Both the position numbers and the translations under genes were made by a program. From an uncultured Bulleidia sp. (GTDB lineage: Bacteria > Bacillota_I > Bacilli_A > Erysipelotrichales > Erysipelotrichaceae), in NCBI GenBank assembly GCA_934754415.1, contig CAKVIS010000010.1:1-48519 (forward strand): DNA of 48,519 bases, in the 5' to 3' direction. The notes beneath the pieces were generated by a model that searched no databases, was not told the origin of the DNA, and saw nothing but the letters and a program-made list of their open reading frames with translations. This document shows, piece by piece, positions 17,218 through 26,993 of the stretch (position 1 is the first letter of the stretch; each line of letters opens with the position of its first letter).

Positions 17218-19341
17218 ATGCCAGCAATGCATGCCTACATGGATGAGTATAGAAAGATCACGATTCTAATACATCGGAATTTCTATCAGGGAAGGAGTGA
17301 GTATTTCTATCTCACATCACCTCAGGGTCATTATGTAGATCTGAAAGTTGTCAGTGTGGATGATGCCACCGCAACCAGTGTGTATTGCCTGACCATCGAG
17401 GAAGACCTCCCTTTTGGCTTGGAATACACAGTACATGAAAGCCATGGATTATGTGTTCCGCTGGAGATGAGACTGATCTGTCAGACAGAAAGATTTTCCA
17501 GAGAATTTTACGTGGATGATGTGACTTTTGGGGCGCAATATTCCAAAGAGAATACAAAGTTTACTCTGTGGGCGCCTACTGCAACAGGTGTCAGTGTTAA
17601 AGTGATTAATCATGGAGAAACACATATTTATCCTATGCAACGTCAAAAGAAAGGTGTATATACAGCCAGTGTAAAAGGAGATCTTTCACATGCTTTATAT
17701 GCTTATCTTGTGGCAAGAAACGGTCAGATTATAGAAACTGTTGATCCTTATGGCGTCAGTTCCAATGCCAACAGTCGTTACAGTGCTGTTATTGATGAAA
17801 AAGTACTGGAGACTATTCCTGCAGAATCTTTGCGTACACACATCGAACAGCCTGTAGAGTCTGTTATTTATGAATGTTCTGTCAGAGATATGACTTCATT
17901 TGAACAATGTGGTTCTATGACTCACGGAACATTTGAGGCCCTTGCTCAGGAACAGACTTCCTATAAAGGTTTCTGGACAGGCATGTCCTATCTTGCAAAC
18001 CTTGGAGTTACTCATGTACAGTTACAGCCTGTTATGGATTTTGCAACAGTAGATGAATTACATCCGAAAAGAAACTATAACTGGGGATATGATCCTGCTC
18101 AGTATCTGACACTGGAGGGAAGTTACAGCAGTAATCCGGAAGATCCTTATGCAAGAATGAAGGAATTTAAGAAACTTGTTTCTGTATTCCACAAGAATGA
18201 TATGCGTGTCACTTTAGATGTAGTGTTCAATCATGTCTATGATTCTGAAAGAAATCCATTCCATAATACTGTTCCATATTACTGGTTCAGATATAACGAA
18301 CGTGCAGGCCTTTCTAACGGTACCTATTGTGGTAATGATTTTTCTTCTGCACAGCCTATGGTCAGAAAATATATTGTGGATGTCTGCAAAAAACTTGTCA
18401 GACTGTATGATATTGACGGATTCAGATTTGATCTGATGGGGATTCTGGATGTAGAGACAATCAACCAGGTAAAAGAAGAAGTCAGAAAGATAAAAAAAGA
18501 TGTCATTTTCTATGGAGAAGGCTGGGATATGCCTACTCTTCTGGATCCTAAGAAGAAAGCCTGTATTGTTAATCAGAACTTAATGGAAGATGTTGGTCAT
18601 TTCAATGATTATTTCAGAGATATTGTCAAAGGCCGTACAAGTGATGATGCCAGATATGAAAAAGGCTATATCACCGGTGCTTTGGACAAAGCCTTTGCCA
18701 TGTGCTCTGCTGTAACAGGAAATGTACTCGGTGATCCGTACTTCTTCCGTTTCAGTGATGCCAATAAAACCATTAACTCTGTGGAAACACATGATAATGG
18801 TACTGCATGGGATAAGATGCGTTCCTGTTGCCATGAAGAGCCAAGGGATATACGTCTTAGAAGAATGAAGATGTTAAATGCCTCAGTGTTATTTTCAATT
18901 GGTGTGCCTTTTCTGCATGCAGGACAGGAATTCTGTGGTACAAAGAATGATAACTGTAATTCCTATAATGCCGGTGATGACATCAACCAGATGAACTGGG
19001 AAAGAGCCATCATGAACAGTGGTGTTGTGGAATATACACGTAAAGCCATCAGTATCAGAAAGCTTTTAAAAGGATTTCATGTACATACACAGCAGGATAT
19101 TCAGCAATGTGTCCATGTTTCTATTGTGGATAACAGTGTGGTAGTGATGGACATTGACCATGAAGATAAGACAACAAATTTATCCCATATACGCGTTATC
19201 TTCAATCCTACCTATGATTACAGGACATATTATTATAATGAAGAATGGATGACTATCTTTGATGAAAATGGGAATACAAGCAATGAACCAAGACACGAGG
19301 TATATGTTCCGGGATTGTCAGTTATCGTTGCTGTAAGGTAA
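17218..19341 (+). CDS. pulA: Type I pullulanase / debranching enzyme (GH13, CBM48)
   Basis: This 707-residue enzyme has an N-terminal beta-sandwich, a CBM48-like domain (about 100-190) and a GH13 barrel. The signature YNWGYDP (about 286-292) defines type I pullulanases. Catalytic residues are Asp405 (FRFDLMG), Glu434 (YGEGWD) and Asp526 (VETHDNG). It cleaves alpha-1,6 branches. No signal peptide or anchor is seen, so it is intracellular and acts with GlgP on stored glycogen. AAAGGGAGGA precedes the ATG. The C-terminus is followed by a terminator. Confidence 0.95.
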   Translation: MPAMHAYMDEYRKITILIHRNFYQGRSEYFYLTSPQGHYVDLKVVSVDDATATSVYCLTIEEDLPFGLEYTVHESHGLCVPLEMRLICQTERFSREFYVDDVTFGAQYSKENTKFTLWAPTATGVSVKVINHGETHIYPMQRQKKGVYTASVKGDLSHALYAYLVARNGQIIETVDPYGVSSNANSRYSAVIDEKVLETIPAESLRTHIEQPVESVIYECSVRDMTSFEQCGSMTHGTFEALAQEQTSYKGFWTGMSYLANLGVTHVQLQPVMDFATVDELHPKRNYNWGYDPAQYLTLEGSYSSNPEDPYARMKEFKKLVSVFHKNDMRVTLDVVFNHVYDSERNPFHNTVPYYWFRYNERAGLSNGTYCGNDFSSAQPMVRKYIVDVCKKLVRLYDIDGFRFDLMGILDVETINQVKEEVRKIKKDVIFYGEGWDMPTLLDPKKKACIVNQNLMEDVGHFNDYFRDIVKGRTSDDARYEKGYITGALDKAFAMCSAVTGNVLGDPYFFRFSDANKTINSVETHDNGTAWDKMRSCCHEEPRDIRLRRMKMLNASVLFSIGVPFLHAGQEFCGTKNDNCNSYNAGDDINQMNWERAIMNSGVVEYTRKAISIRKLLKGFHVHTQQDIQQCVHVSIVDNSVVVMDIDHEDKTTNLSHIRVIFNPTYDYRTYYYNEEWMTIFDENGNTSNEPRHEVYVPGLSVIVAVR

Positions 19342-19346
19342 AATAA

Positions 19347-19377
19347 AAGAACTACAGAGAAAATGTAGTTCTTTTTT
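19347..19377 (+). terminator. Terminator after pullulanase
   Basis: A 10-bp perfect stem (19347-19356 with 19364-19373) and a T-tract (19372-19377). It abuts the AGGAG ribosome site (19378-19382) of the next gene. Confidence 0.85.
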
Positions 19378-19388
19378 AGGAGATACGT

Positions 19389-21197
19389 ATGAAAAAGATA
19401 ATAATCAAATCACTTTGCATTATGTTAATGATTGCCGGCGTTCCATGCACTGTTCAGGCAGAAGAAAGAAATGCAGAATTTGATGCTTTTCTGGATGAAC
19501 AGTTCAGACAACTGATGGAAGAGGATTACGTAACCATGCATTTTAAAATCCAGGATTATACATCTTACGGTATGGAAAAACCTGAAGTGACATTCGGGGC
19601 GATAGACCTGGAAGAAGAAAATGAAGAATTTAAGGAAGCTGTAAAAAAACTGCAGGATTTTGATACATCTTCATTTACAGCAACGCAATACCAGGATTAT
19701 CTTGCAGTAAAGGACAGTTATGAGGCAACCATTGAAAGTGATACCTATGCACATTATTACTGGCTGTTTACACCAAGCAACAATACTGTTCAGGGAATTA
19801 TGCAGAATCTTGTGGAGTTTCCGTTTTATACCCGTGAGGATTATTTTGATTATGTTACTTTGCTGAACACTTCTGTCAGTTATCTGGAACAGGCTCTGGC
19901 ACTTACTGAAAAGCAGGTGGAACAGGGATATTTCATGAATGATCTGGAACTGGAAGAATCTTTACAGGAAATCCAGGATGTCTGCAGTAAAAAGGAAGAT
20001 AATCCAATCATTAAAGATTTTGAAGCTGATGTGAATGCTGCAGATGTACTGACAGATGAGGAAAAAGCAGATTTGCAGATGCAGGTAAGTACCTATATTC
20101 TGGAATCATTTTTACCTGAATGTGAAAAGATTTATACCACACTGCAGGGATTTAAAGGGAAAGGATTTCAAGGATCGGATTATTTAAGTGATGAAGGAAA
20201 ACAGTATTATGAAGCAGTATTGCAGCAAGCTACCAGTACTTCTCATTCTCCTGAAAAACAGCTGAAAGAATTAAGTAAATTTATAAAAGAACAATTATCT
20301 GTACTGATGGACAATATGAGTGATGAAGATGTGGATATATCTCTGTCTGATTCTGAAGTAATTCTTCAGTATCTTGAAAAGCATGTCAGACAAAGTGATT
20401 TGCCTCAGATTGACGGGTATACCTACAAAGTGGATTATATTGATCCAAGTGTTGTGGCAGGAAATACAGCAGCATATTATTTACTGCCAAGAATTGATAA
20501 CTATCAGGACAATGTGATCAAAGTGAATCCGGATACAGTTGAAAATAATGTAGATCTGTATGGCACTCTGGCACATGAAGGATTTCCAGGACATCTGTAT
20601 CAGAATGTCTACTATTACAGTACTTCACCTCACCCAATCCGAACAGTATTGAGTTATACGGGATATGAAGAAGGATGGGCGCAATTTGCAGAATTAATGG
20701 CATATGATTTTATTCTGAATGCAGAAGATGCGGCGTATGAGCAGGCTAATACAAAAATATCCTACGCCCTGATTGCAGCGATTGAAATCGGAGTCAACTA
20801 TAAAGGCTGGGATGAAGATGGTGTCAGAGATTTTATGGAATCTCTGAATCTCAACGGAGACAGTGCAGATTACTATTATGAACTGGCTCTGAAGTATCCT
20901 TATGTGTACAGCTCTTATGGATACGGTATGATGAGATTTTGCAATATGGAAGAAGATGTTAAGCTGTTTATGGGTTCAGAGTATAATCAGAAGGAGTTCA
21001 TACAGATTTTATTGAATGACGGTCCACGCTCTTTTGAACAGATTCAGGACCAGCTGGATACCTATACTGACCCTTATGTATTCCAGGGGGCAAAAGGGTA
21101 TCTGTTAGGTATTGGCGGAGGACTCATACTGGTAACAGGACTTGTGACAGTATTTGTGGTTCACCGCAGAAAGAGGAGGAAACAGTATGGTGCATAA
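19389..21197 (+). CDS. Secreted, membrane-tethered DUF885 zinc peptidase-like protein
   Basis: A 602-residue protein with a signal peptide (about 1-24, ending VQAEE), a mostly helical body and a C-terminal membrane helix (about 572-592) followed by RRKRRKQ, so it is displayed outside and anchored at its C-terminus. The motif AHEGFPGHLYQ (His396, Glu397, His402) with the downstream EEGWAQFAE is typical of DUF885 metallopeptidase-like proteins. The substrate is unknown. AGGAG is directly after the pullulanase terminator, leaving no room for its own promoter, so it depends on read-through. Its last codons overlap the ung start. Confidence 0.82.
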   Translation: MKKIIIKSLCIMLMIAGVPCTVQAEERNAEFDAFLDEQFRQLMEEDYVTMHFKIQDYTSYGMEKPEVTFGAIDLEEENEEFKEAVKKLQDFDTSSFTATQYQDYLAVKDSYEATIESDTYAHYYWLFTPSNNTVQGIMQNLVEFPFYTREDYFDYVTLLNTSVSYLEQALALTEKQVEQGYFMNDLELEESLQEIQDVCSKKEDNPIIKDFEADVNAADVLTDEEKADLQMQVSTYILESFLPECEKIYTTLQGFKGKGFQGSDYLSDEGKQYYEAVLQQATSTSHSPEKQLKELSKFIKEQLSVLMDNMSDEDVDISLSDSEVILQYLEKHVRQSDLPQIDGYTYKVDYIDPSVVAGNTAAYYLLPRIDNYQDNVIKVNPDTVENNVDLYGTLAHEGFPGHLYQNVYYYSTSPHPIRTVLSYTGYEEGWAQFAELMAYDFILNAEDAAYEQANTKISYALIAAIEIGVNYKGWDEDGVRDFMESLNLNGDSADYYYELALKYPYVYSSYGYGMMRFCNMEEDVKLFMGSEYNQKEFIQILLNDGPRSFEQIQDQLDTYTDPYVFQGAKGYLLGIGGGLILVTGLVTVFVVHRRKRRKQYGA

Positions 21198-21855
21198 TGA
21201 CTGGTATCCCTGGTTACAGCAGGAATGGCAAAAGCCGTATTTTCAGCAATTGGCATCGTTTATTCATGAAGCATATGCCACAAAAGCAGTGTATCCTCCA
21301 AAACCTCAGGTATTTTCAGCCTTTGAGGCATGTGCATATAAAGATGTTAAGGTAGTGATTTTAGGACAGGATCCTTATCATCAAAAAGGACAGGCACATG
21401 GCATGTGTTTCTCTGTGAATCCTGGTGTAAGAATTCCACCTTCTCTATGTAATATTTATAAGGAATTACAGACAGAATTTGGATGTTATATTCCAAATAA
21501 CGGCTATCTGATGCCATGGGCAAAGCAAGGGGTATTTCTTCTGAATACGATATTGACAGTGGAAGACTCTCATCCTCTTGCTCATCAGGGAAAAGGCTGG
21601 GAGGAATTTACAGATCATGTGATTGCTCAGATTAATGCAAAAAAGGACCCTGTTGTATTTCTGCTATGGGGTGGTAATGCAAGAAGAAAGGCAAAGGATA
21701 TAGATACTTCCAGACATCTGGTTCTGCAATGTGCGCATCCCTCACCTCTGAGTGCGTACCATGGATTTTTCGACTGTAATCATTTTATAAAAGCCAATGC
21801 CTTTTTACAGGAACACGGTAAAACACCGATTAACTGGCAGATACCAAATATCTGA
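21187..21855 (+). CDS. ung: Uracil-DNA glycosylase, family 1
   Basis: A 222-residue UNG with the water-activating loop LGQDPYHQKGQAHG (Asp62, His65), FLLWGGNAR, and the minor-groove loop AHPSPLSAYHGF (His184). It excises uracil from DNA in base-excision repair. ATG 21187 is selected because AGAGGAGG sits at 21172-21179, and this start gives normal family length. It overlaps the DUF885 stop by 11 bases. Confidence 0.97.
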   Translation: MVHNDWYPWLQQEWQKPYFQQLASFIHEAYATKAVYPPKPQVFSAFEACAYKDVKVVILGQDPYHQKGQAHGMCFSVNPGVRIPPSLCNIYKELQTEFGCYIPNNGYLMPWAKQGVFLLNTILTVEDSHPLAHQGKGWEEFTDHVIAQINAKKDPVVFLLWGGNARRKAKDIDTSRHLVLQCAHPSPLSAYHGFFDCNHFIKANAFLQEHGKTPINWQIPNI

Positions 21856-21869
21856 GAAAGGAATAGTGT

Positions 21870-23066
21870 ATGAAGCCACTTGAAACAACACTCATGGAAC
21901 AGGTAAAAAAAGATCATGAGTATATTGTGCAGTTAAGAAGACATTTTCATAAGTATCCAGAACTTCCAAAAGAAGAATTTGAGACAGCAGATAAAATCGA
22001 GGAAGAACTGCACTTGCTTAAAATACAGACAACACGTGTAGATAAAACAGGCGTATATGCGGAAATACATGGTGATCTGAAGGGAGACAAGGTAATTGTT
22101 CTAAGGGCAGACATAGATGCTTTACCTGTAAAGGAAGAGCATGTCTGTGAATATCAGAGCACAAAGGATGGAGTGATGCATGCCTGTGGACATGATGCAC
22201 ATATTGCAGGACTGATAGGTGCTGCAAGAATTCTTGTAAAAAATAAAGATAAGTTTGGTGGTACAGTGAGATTGATCTTTCAGCATGCGGAAGAGATTGG
22301 GCATGGTGGAAGAGTATTTGTGAATCAGGGATATCTTGATGGGGCTGACAGAACATTTGGGATTCATATGGGTTCCAATATTCCAACTGGTTCTGTGGTG
22401 GTGATGAAAGGACCAAATAATGCCAGTGTAGACTGGTTTAAGGTACATGTTCATGGCAAATCTGCGCATGTGTCGACACCTGAAAGAGGTGTGGATGCCT
22501 TATATATTGCCAGTCAGATTGTTGTCAGCCTTCAGTCTGTTATCACAAGGTTAACCAGTCCAATGGATCCTGTATTGATAGGTATAGGTAAAATGAACGC
22601 AGGCACTGCCTACAATGTGGTAGCAGATTCAGCAGAGCTGGAAGGAACTTTGCGTGCCATGACACCGGAAGTAAGAAAAAAGACAAAACAGGAAATAGAA
22701 AAGGTATGTACACTCACAGCACAAAGCTATGGTGGTACTGCAGAAATTGAATGGAAGGATTTTACTTCTCCGTTAATGAATGATGAAGTTTCAACTGAGG
22801 AAGTACAGGCGGTATGTAAAAGGATTTTTAAAGAGTGCGCACTGATTACAGAAAGAGAGCCTTCTCTTGCAGGAGATGATTTTGCGGAATTTATTCTGAA
22901 AGTCAGCGGATGTTATGCCTATGTGGGATCTGGAAATACAGGCATTCCTGAAACAACAGTGGCACACCATAATGCACATTTTGATATTGACGAAGACAGT
23001 CTTCTGACTTCTGTAAGTCTTTATACTGTCTACGCTGTGGAATATTTAAATGGAGATATGTATTGA
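21870..23066 (+). CDS. M20D-family amidohydrolase (N-acyl amino acid / hippurate hydrolase-like)
   Basis: A 398-residue M20D enzyme with RRHFHKYPELPKEEFET, LRADIDALPVKE, MHACGHDAHIA (metal-binding Cys/His region), QHAEEIGHGG, FGIHMGSN and GDDFAEF. The family removes acyl groups from amino acids or peptides in the cytoplasm; the exact substrate cannot be read from the sequence. GAAAGGAA precedes ATG 21870. It starts 14 bases after ung and probably shares its transcript. Confidence 0.92.
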   Translation: MKPLETTLMEQVKKDHEYIVQLRRHFHKYPELPKEEFETADKIEEELHLLKIQTTRVDKTGVYAEIHGDLKGDKVIVLRADIDALPVKEEHVCEYQSTKDGVMHACGHDAHIAGLIGAARILVKNKDKFGGTVRLIFQHAEEIGHGGRVFVNQGYLDGADRTFGIHMGSNIPTGSVVVMKGPNNASVDWFKVHVHGKSAHVSTPERGVDALYIASQIVVSLQSVITRLTSPMDPVLIGIGKMNAGTAYNVVADSAELEGTLRAMTPEVRKKTKQEIEKVCTLTAQSYGGTAEIEWKDFTSPLMNDEVSTEEVQAVCKRIFKECALITEREPSLAGDDFAEFILKVSGCYAYVGSGNTGIPETTVAHHNAHFDIDEDSLLTSVSLYTVYAVEYLNGDMY

Positions 23067-23171
23067 GAATACATGAAAATATGTATTTATTTTCAGAAAA
23101 GTGTACGTAATATTCAAGGACAATTTCTGGAAAAAGAGAGTTTCTTTGTACCATATCATCGTACTCTGTTG

Positions 23172-23190
23172 TATAATGTAAGCGATAACA
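23172..23190 (+). promoter_or_regulatory. glgC promoter -10 overlapped by a CcpA cre site
   Basis: TATAAT (23172-23177) is overlapped by a sequence (23176-23190) that matches the CcpA cre consensus WTGNAANCGNWNNCW at every position. No good -35 is seen at 17 bp (TTGTAC at 23146 gives 20 bp). Binding here would be expected to repress glgCDA. Confidence 0.65.
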
Positions 23191-23219
23191 AAAAGGTGCT
23201 TAATTAGGAGGCAATAATA

Positions 23220-24353
23220 ATGAGAGCTAACACAATGGCGGCTATGATCCTGGCAGGGGGAAGAGGTTCCCGCCTTTTGGATTTAACCAAAAAAGTCGCA
23301 AAACCGGCTGTGCATTTCGGAGGTAAATATCGTATTATCGATTTCCCTCTCAGTAACTGTGCAAACTCCGGTATTTCCACAGTAGGTGTTTTAACACAGT
23401 ATGAATCTGTATTACTAAACGCTTATGTCGCAAAAGATCAGTTCTGGGGACTGGACACAAACGATGGTGGTGTATATGTATTAACACCTAGAGAAAGAGA
23501 CCAGAAGGGGCTTGAAGTCTTTAAGGGAACTGCAGATGCTATTACACAGAACATCGACTTCCTGGACCAGATTGCACCGGAATATGTTCTGATTTTATCC
23601 GGTGACCACATCTATAAGATGGACTATGAAAAAATGCTGAAGTATCATCAGGAAAAACAGGCAGATGCTACAATTGCTGTTTTACAGGTATCTTTAAAAG
23701 AAGCAACACGTTTCGGTATCATGAACTGTGACTCTGAAGATATGATTGAAGAATTTGAAGAAAAACCGGCACATCCAAAGAGCAATCTTGCTTCTATGGG
23801 TATTTATATCTTCAACTATAAGACATTAAGAAAGTATTTACTTGCCGATGATAAGAACGAAAACTCTTCTCATGACTTTGGTAAAGATATCATTCCTGCA
23901 TATCTGAATGATAACAGAAGACTTGCTGCATATCGCTTCAAGGGTTACTGGAAAGACGTAGGTACAGTAGATTCTTTATGGGAATCCAATATGGATCTTT
24001 TAAAGAAGAACAATGAACTGGATCTTGGAGACAAGACATGGAAGATTTATACAGAAGATGTCAATGCTCTTCCACAATATATCGGTGAAGAAGCAAAGAT
24101 TGAAAATGCATACATCACACAGGGATCTGTTATTCTGGGTACTGTTAAGAATTCCGTTCTTGGTACAAACTGTGAAGTTGGTAAAGGTGCAAAAGTCATA
24201 GATTCTGTCATCCAGCCTGGAGCTAAGATTGGTGAAGGTGCAAAAGTCACACGCTGTATCGTTGCTGATGATGTGGAAATCGCACCTGGCGCAACTGTAG
24301 GAAGTGCAGACAGCGAACATATTGAATTAGTCGCAAAAAAATATGTAGAGTGA
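23220..24353 (+). CDS. glgC: Glucose-1-phosphate adenylyltransferase, catalytic subunit
   Basis: A 377-residue ADP-glucose pyrophosphorylase. The nucleotidyltransferase signature AMILAGGRGSRLLDLT, FKGTADAITQN and LSGDHIYKMDY are intact, and a left-handed beta-helix follows (about 280-375). It makes ADP-glucose from ATP and glucose-1-P, the committed step of glycogen synthesis. In Bacillota it works as a GlgC/GlgD heterotetramer, and glgD is next. AGGAGG at 23206-23211. Confidence 0.96.
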   Translation: MRANTMAAMILAGGRGSRLLDLTKKVAKPAVHFGGKYRIIDFPLSNCANSGISTVGVLTQYESVLLNAYVAKDQFWGLDTNDGGVYVLTPRERDQKGLEVFKGTADAITQNIDFLDQIAPEYVLILSGDHIYKMDYEKMLKYHQEKQADATIAVLQVSLKEATRFGIMNCDSEDMIEEFEEKPAHPKSNLASMGIYIFNYKTLRKYLLADDKNENSSHDFGKDIIPAYLNDNRRLAAYRFKGYWKDVGTVDSLWESNMDLLKKNNELDLGDKTWKIYTEDVNALPQYIGEEAKIENAYITQGSVILGTVKNSVLGTNCEVGKGAKVIDSVIQPGAKIGEGAKVTRCIVADDVEIAPGATVGSADSEHIELVAKKYVE

Positions 24354-24369
24354 TAAGGAGATAGAAGAA

Positions 24370-25482
24370 ATGAACGCATTAGGTATTATTTATTTCGAAG
24401 GCAGTACAGCTACTGTAGAAGGACTTGGTGATTACCGCCCTGTTCCTGCGATTGCCTTCATGGGTCGTTATCGTGTGATCGACTTTATCCTCAGTAATAT
24501 GACTAACTCAGGTATTGATAATATTCAGGTATACTGCAAGGAAAAGCCACGTAACCTGATTGAACATCTTGGTACAGGTGCTCATTATAATATCAACTCC
24601 AAACGTGGTAGCTTGCGTATTCTGTATGGTGAAAAATCCTTCTCTTCCGAAGTATATAACCATGACGTAGCTAACTACATTCTCAATATGCAGTATATTG
24701 AAGAAGACAACAATCCATATGTCATTCTTGCACCAAGTTATTTCACATACAGTCTGGACTTTAACGAAGTGCTGAACCAGCATATTTCCAGTGGTGCGGA
24801 TATTACATGCCTGTATACAAATACAAATGATGCTAAACGTGCTTATCTTGGATGTGATACATTGACTCTGGATAAGGATAAACGAATTATCGGTGTTGAC
24901 AAGAACCGCGGTAATGCAAAGTCAAAGACTGTTTCCATGGAAACATTTATTCTTTCCAAAGAGCTGTTTATCAAACTGACTAAGAAAGCTGCAGAAGTTT
25001 CCAGCTTATACTGGTTCAAGGATATCCTGAAGGACTCCGTCGAAGAACTGGATATTCGTGGCTATGGTGTAAGAGGATTTGTCGGTTGTATTAACTCTCT
25101 TGAAGAATATTACAGATGGAGTATGGAACTCAGAGACAGAACAGTTTCCAAGGGCCTGTTCAAACCAGGATGGCCAATCTATACACAGACAAATGACTCC
25201 TGTCCTACAGTTTATGCAGAAGGATCTAATGTAAAGAAGAGCGTGGTTGCCAATGGATGTCTGATTTCCGGTGAAGTAGATGGTTCTATCATCGGACGTA
25301 ATGTAACAATTCAAAAGGGTGCAGTTGTAAAAGATTCCATTGTACTTCCTGGAGCATTTATCGGTGAAGGTGCAAAACTGGATCATGTAGTTGTTGACAA
25401 GTATGCCATTATTCATCATGTAAAAGCTCTTAAAGGTACAGATGATGATGTTGTATATGTAAAACGCAGAGACCGTATCTGA
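24370..25482 (+). CDS. glgD: ADP-glucose pyrophosphorylase regulatory subunit GlgD
   Basis: A 370-residue GlgC paralogue that lacks the GGxGxR catalytic loop: its N-terminus, MNALGIIYFEGSTATVEGLG, replaces it. The fold markers MGRYRVIDFILSNMTNSGI and the C-terminal beta-helix remain. GlgD is thus read as a non-catalytic partner that raises GlgC activity, as shown for Bacillus. AAGGAGA precedes the ATG, 16 bases after glgC. Confidence 0.94.
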   Translation: MNALGIIYFEGSTATVEGLGDYRPVPAIAFMGRYRVIDFILSNMTNSGIDNIQVYCKEKPRNLIEHLGTGAHYNINSKRGSLRILYGEKSFSSEVYNHDVANYILNMQYIEEDNNPYVILAPSYFTYSLDFNEVLNQHISSGADITCLYTNTNDAKRAYLGCDTLTLDKDKRIIGVDKNRGNAKSKTVSMETFILSKELFIKLTKKAAEVSSLYWFKDILKDSVEELDIRGYGVRGFVGCINSLEEYYRWSMELRDRTVSKGLFKPGWPIYTQTNDSCPTVYAEGSNVKKSVVANGCLISGEVDGSIIGRNVTIQKGAVVKDSIVLPGAFIGEGAKLDHVVVDKYAIIHHVKALKGTDDDVVYVKRRDRI

Positions 25483-25497
25483 CGATAGGAGAACACA

Positions 25498-26952
25498 ATG
25501 GGAAGATCTATATTATTTGTAGCAGGGGAAGGCTTACCGTTTATTAAAACAGGTGGTCTGGCTGATGTCATTGGTTCTTTACCAAATGCTCTGGCAAAAC
25601 GTGGTCATGACTGCAGAGTTGTATTACCTCTGTATAAGAAGATTATTGATAAATATTATGATCAGCTGGAAAGACTGGGTACTATCCAGATTCATTCTGG
25701 ATGGATTGATCAGCCGGCTACGTATTATACAGCTACTGTAGATGGTGTTGTATATTACTTTATTGAACATCAGCATTATTTTGAAAGAGATGGTCTGTAT
25801 GGCTATGAAGATGATGGGGAAAGATTTGCTTTCTTCCAAAGAGCTGTACTGGATATGATTTACTTCATTGACTGGTGGCCAAATATCATCCATTCCAATG
25901 ACTGGCAGACAGGTATGATTCCTTTAATGGCACATGCTTGTTACGGAGATGATTATCGCTATCAGAATATCAAACATGTATACACAATTCATAACCTGGC
26001 TTTCCAGGGTAACTTTGGTGTAGATATGTTGCCAAGCTGTCTGGGACTGGATTACAGTTATTTTGACAACGGATCCATCAAGTTTGATTCCGGTATCTCT
26101 TTTATGAAAGCCGGTATCGTTTATGCAGATAAAGTAACAACCGTTTCTCCTACCTATGCCAATGAAATTCTGACACAGACTTATGGAGAAAGAATGGATT
26201 CCATCCTGAGATATCGCAGAGAAGATCTGTGGGGTATCATCAATGGTATTGACTATGATCTCTGGAATCCAAAGACAGATAAGCTTCTTGCAAAGAATTA
26301 TGACCTGAAGTCTTATGCTTCAGGTAAGAAAGCAAACAAAAAAGCATTACAGCAGGAACTAGGCCTGGAAGTAAAGCCTGACACCTTATTGATTGGTCTT
26401 GTATCAAGACTGACAAATCAGAAAGGTGTATATCTGATTACAGATCGTATTTCTGAAATCATGGGCATGAATGTTCAGTTTGTGGTTTTAGGAACAGGTG
26501 AATCTGATGCAGAAAATGCTTTCAAGTGGATGGAAAGCGCGTATAAAGGAAGAGCAGTCTATTACTGTGGCTATAATGAAGAACTGGCTCACAGAGTATA
26601 TGCCGGATCCGATTTATTCCTGATGCCTTCCTTATATGAACCATGTGGACTTGGTCAGCTGATTGCTTTACATTACGGTGCTTTACCTCTTGTTCGTGAA
26701 ACAGGTGGTTTAAAAGATACTGTACAGCCTTTCAACCAGTATACAGGTGAAGGCAATGGTTTCTCCTTCTATGCAGCAAATGCTGATGATATGGTCTACA
26801 CACTGCGTTATGCATGTGAGCAGTACTATAACAATAAAGAAGGATGGAAAGGTTTGGTTAAGAATGCAATGACATATGATGCCAGCTGGGAAAAGAGTGC
26901 TGACGTTTACGAAGAATTGTATTATTGCATTTGCAACTGGCCTGATAATTAA
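25498..26952 (+). CDS. glgA: Glycogen synthase (GT5)
   Basis: A 484-residue GT5 enzyme with the ADP-glucose-binding KTGGLADVIGSLP (about 17-29), HSNDWQTGMIPL, and the C-terminal EPCGLGQLIALHYGALPLVRETGG region (Glu377 acid site). It extends alpha-1,4 chains from ADP-glucose. It begins 15 bases after glgD. No glgB or glgP copy follows here; the operon ends at a terminator. Confidence 0.97.
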   Translation: MGRSILFVAGEGLPFIKTGGLADVIGSLPNALAKRGHDCRVVLPLYKKIIDKYYDQLERLGTIQIHSGWIDQPATYYTATVDGVVYYFIEHQHYFERDGLYGYEDDGERFAFFQRAVLDMIYFIDWWPNIIHSNDWQTGMIPLMAHACYGDDYRYQNIKHVYTIHNLAFQGNFGVDMLPSCLGLDYSYFDNGSIKFDSGISFMKAGIVYADKVTTVSPTYANEILTQTYGERMDSILRYRREDLWGIINGIDYDLWNPKTDKLLAKNYDLKSYASGKKANKKALQQELGLEVKPDTLLIGLVSRLTNQKGVYLITDRISEIMGMNVQFVVLGTGESDAENAFKWMESAYKGRAVYYCGYNEELAHRVYAGSDLFLMPSLYEPCGLGQLIALHYGALPLVRETGGLKDTVQPFNQYTGEGNGFSFYAANADDMVYTLRYACEQYYNNKEGWKGLVKNAMTYDASWEKSADVYEELYYCICNWPDN

Positions 26953-26960
26953 GCATAATA

Positions 26961-26993
26961 AAGGGGCTGGGAAACCGGCCCTTTGCTATTTTT
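26961..26993 (+). terminator. Terminator of glgCDA
   Basis: A 10-bp stem with two wobble pairs (26961-26970 with 26975-26984), GAAA tetraloop, and a short delayed T-tract ending at 26993. It may be leaky. Confidence 0.75.
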
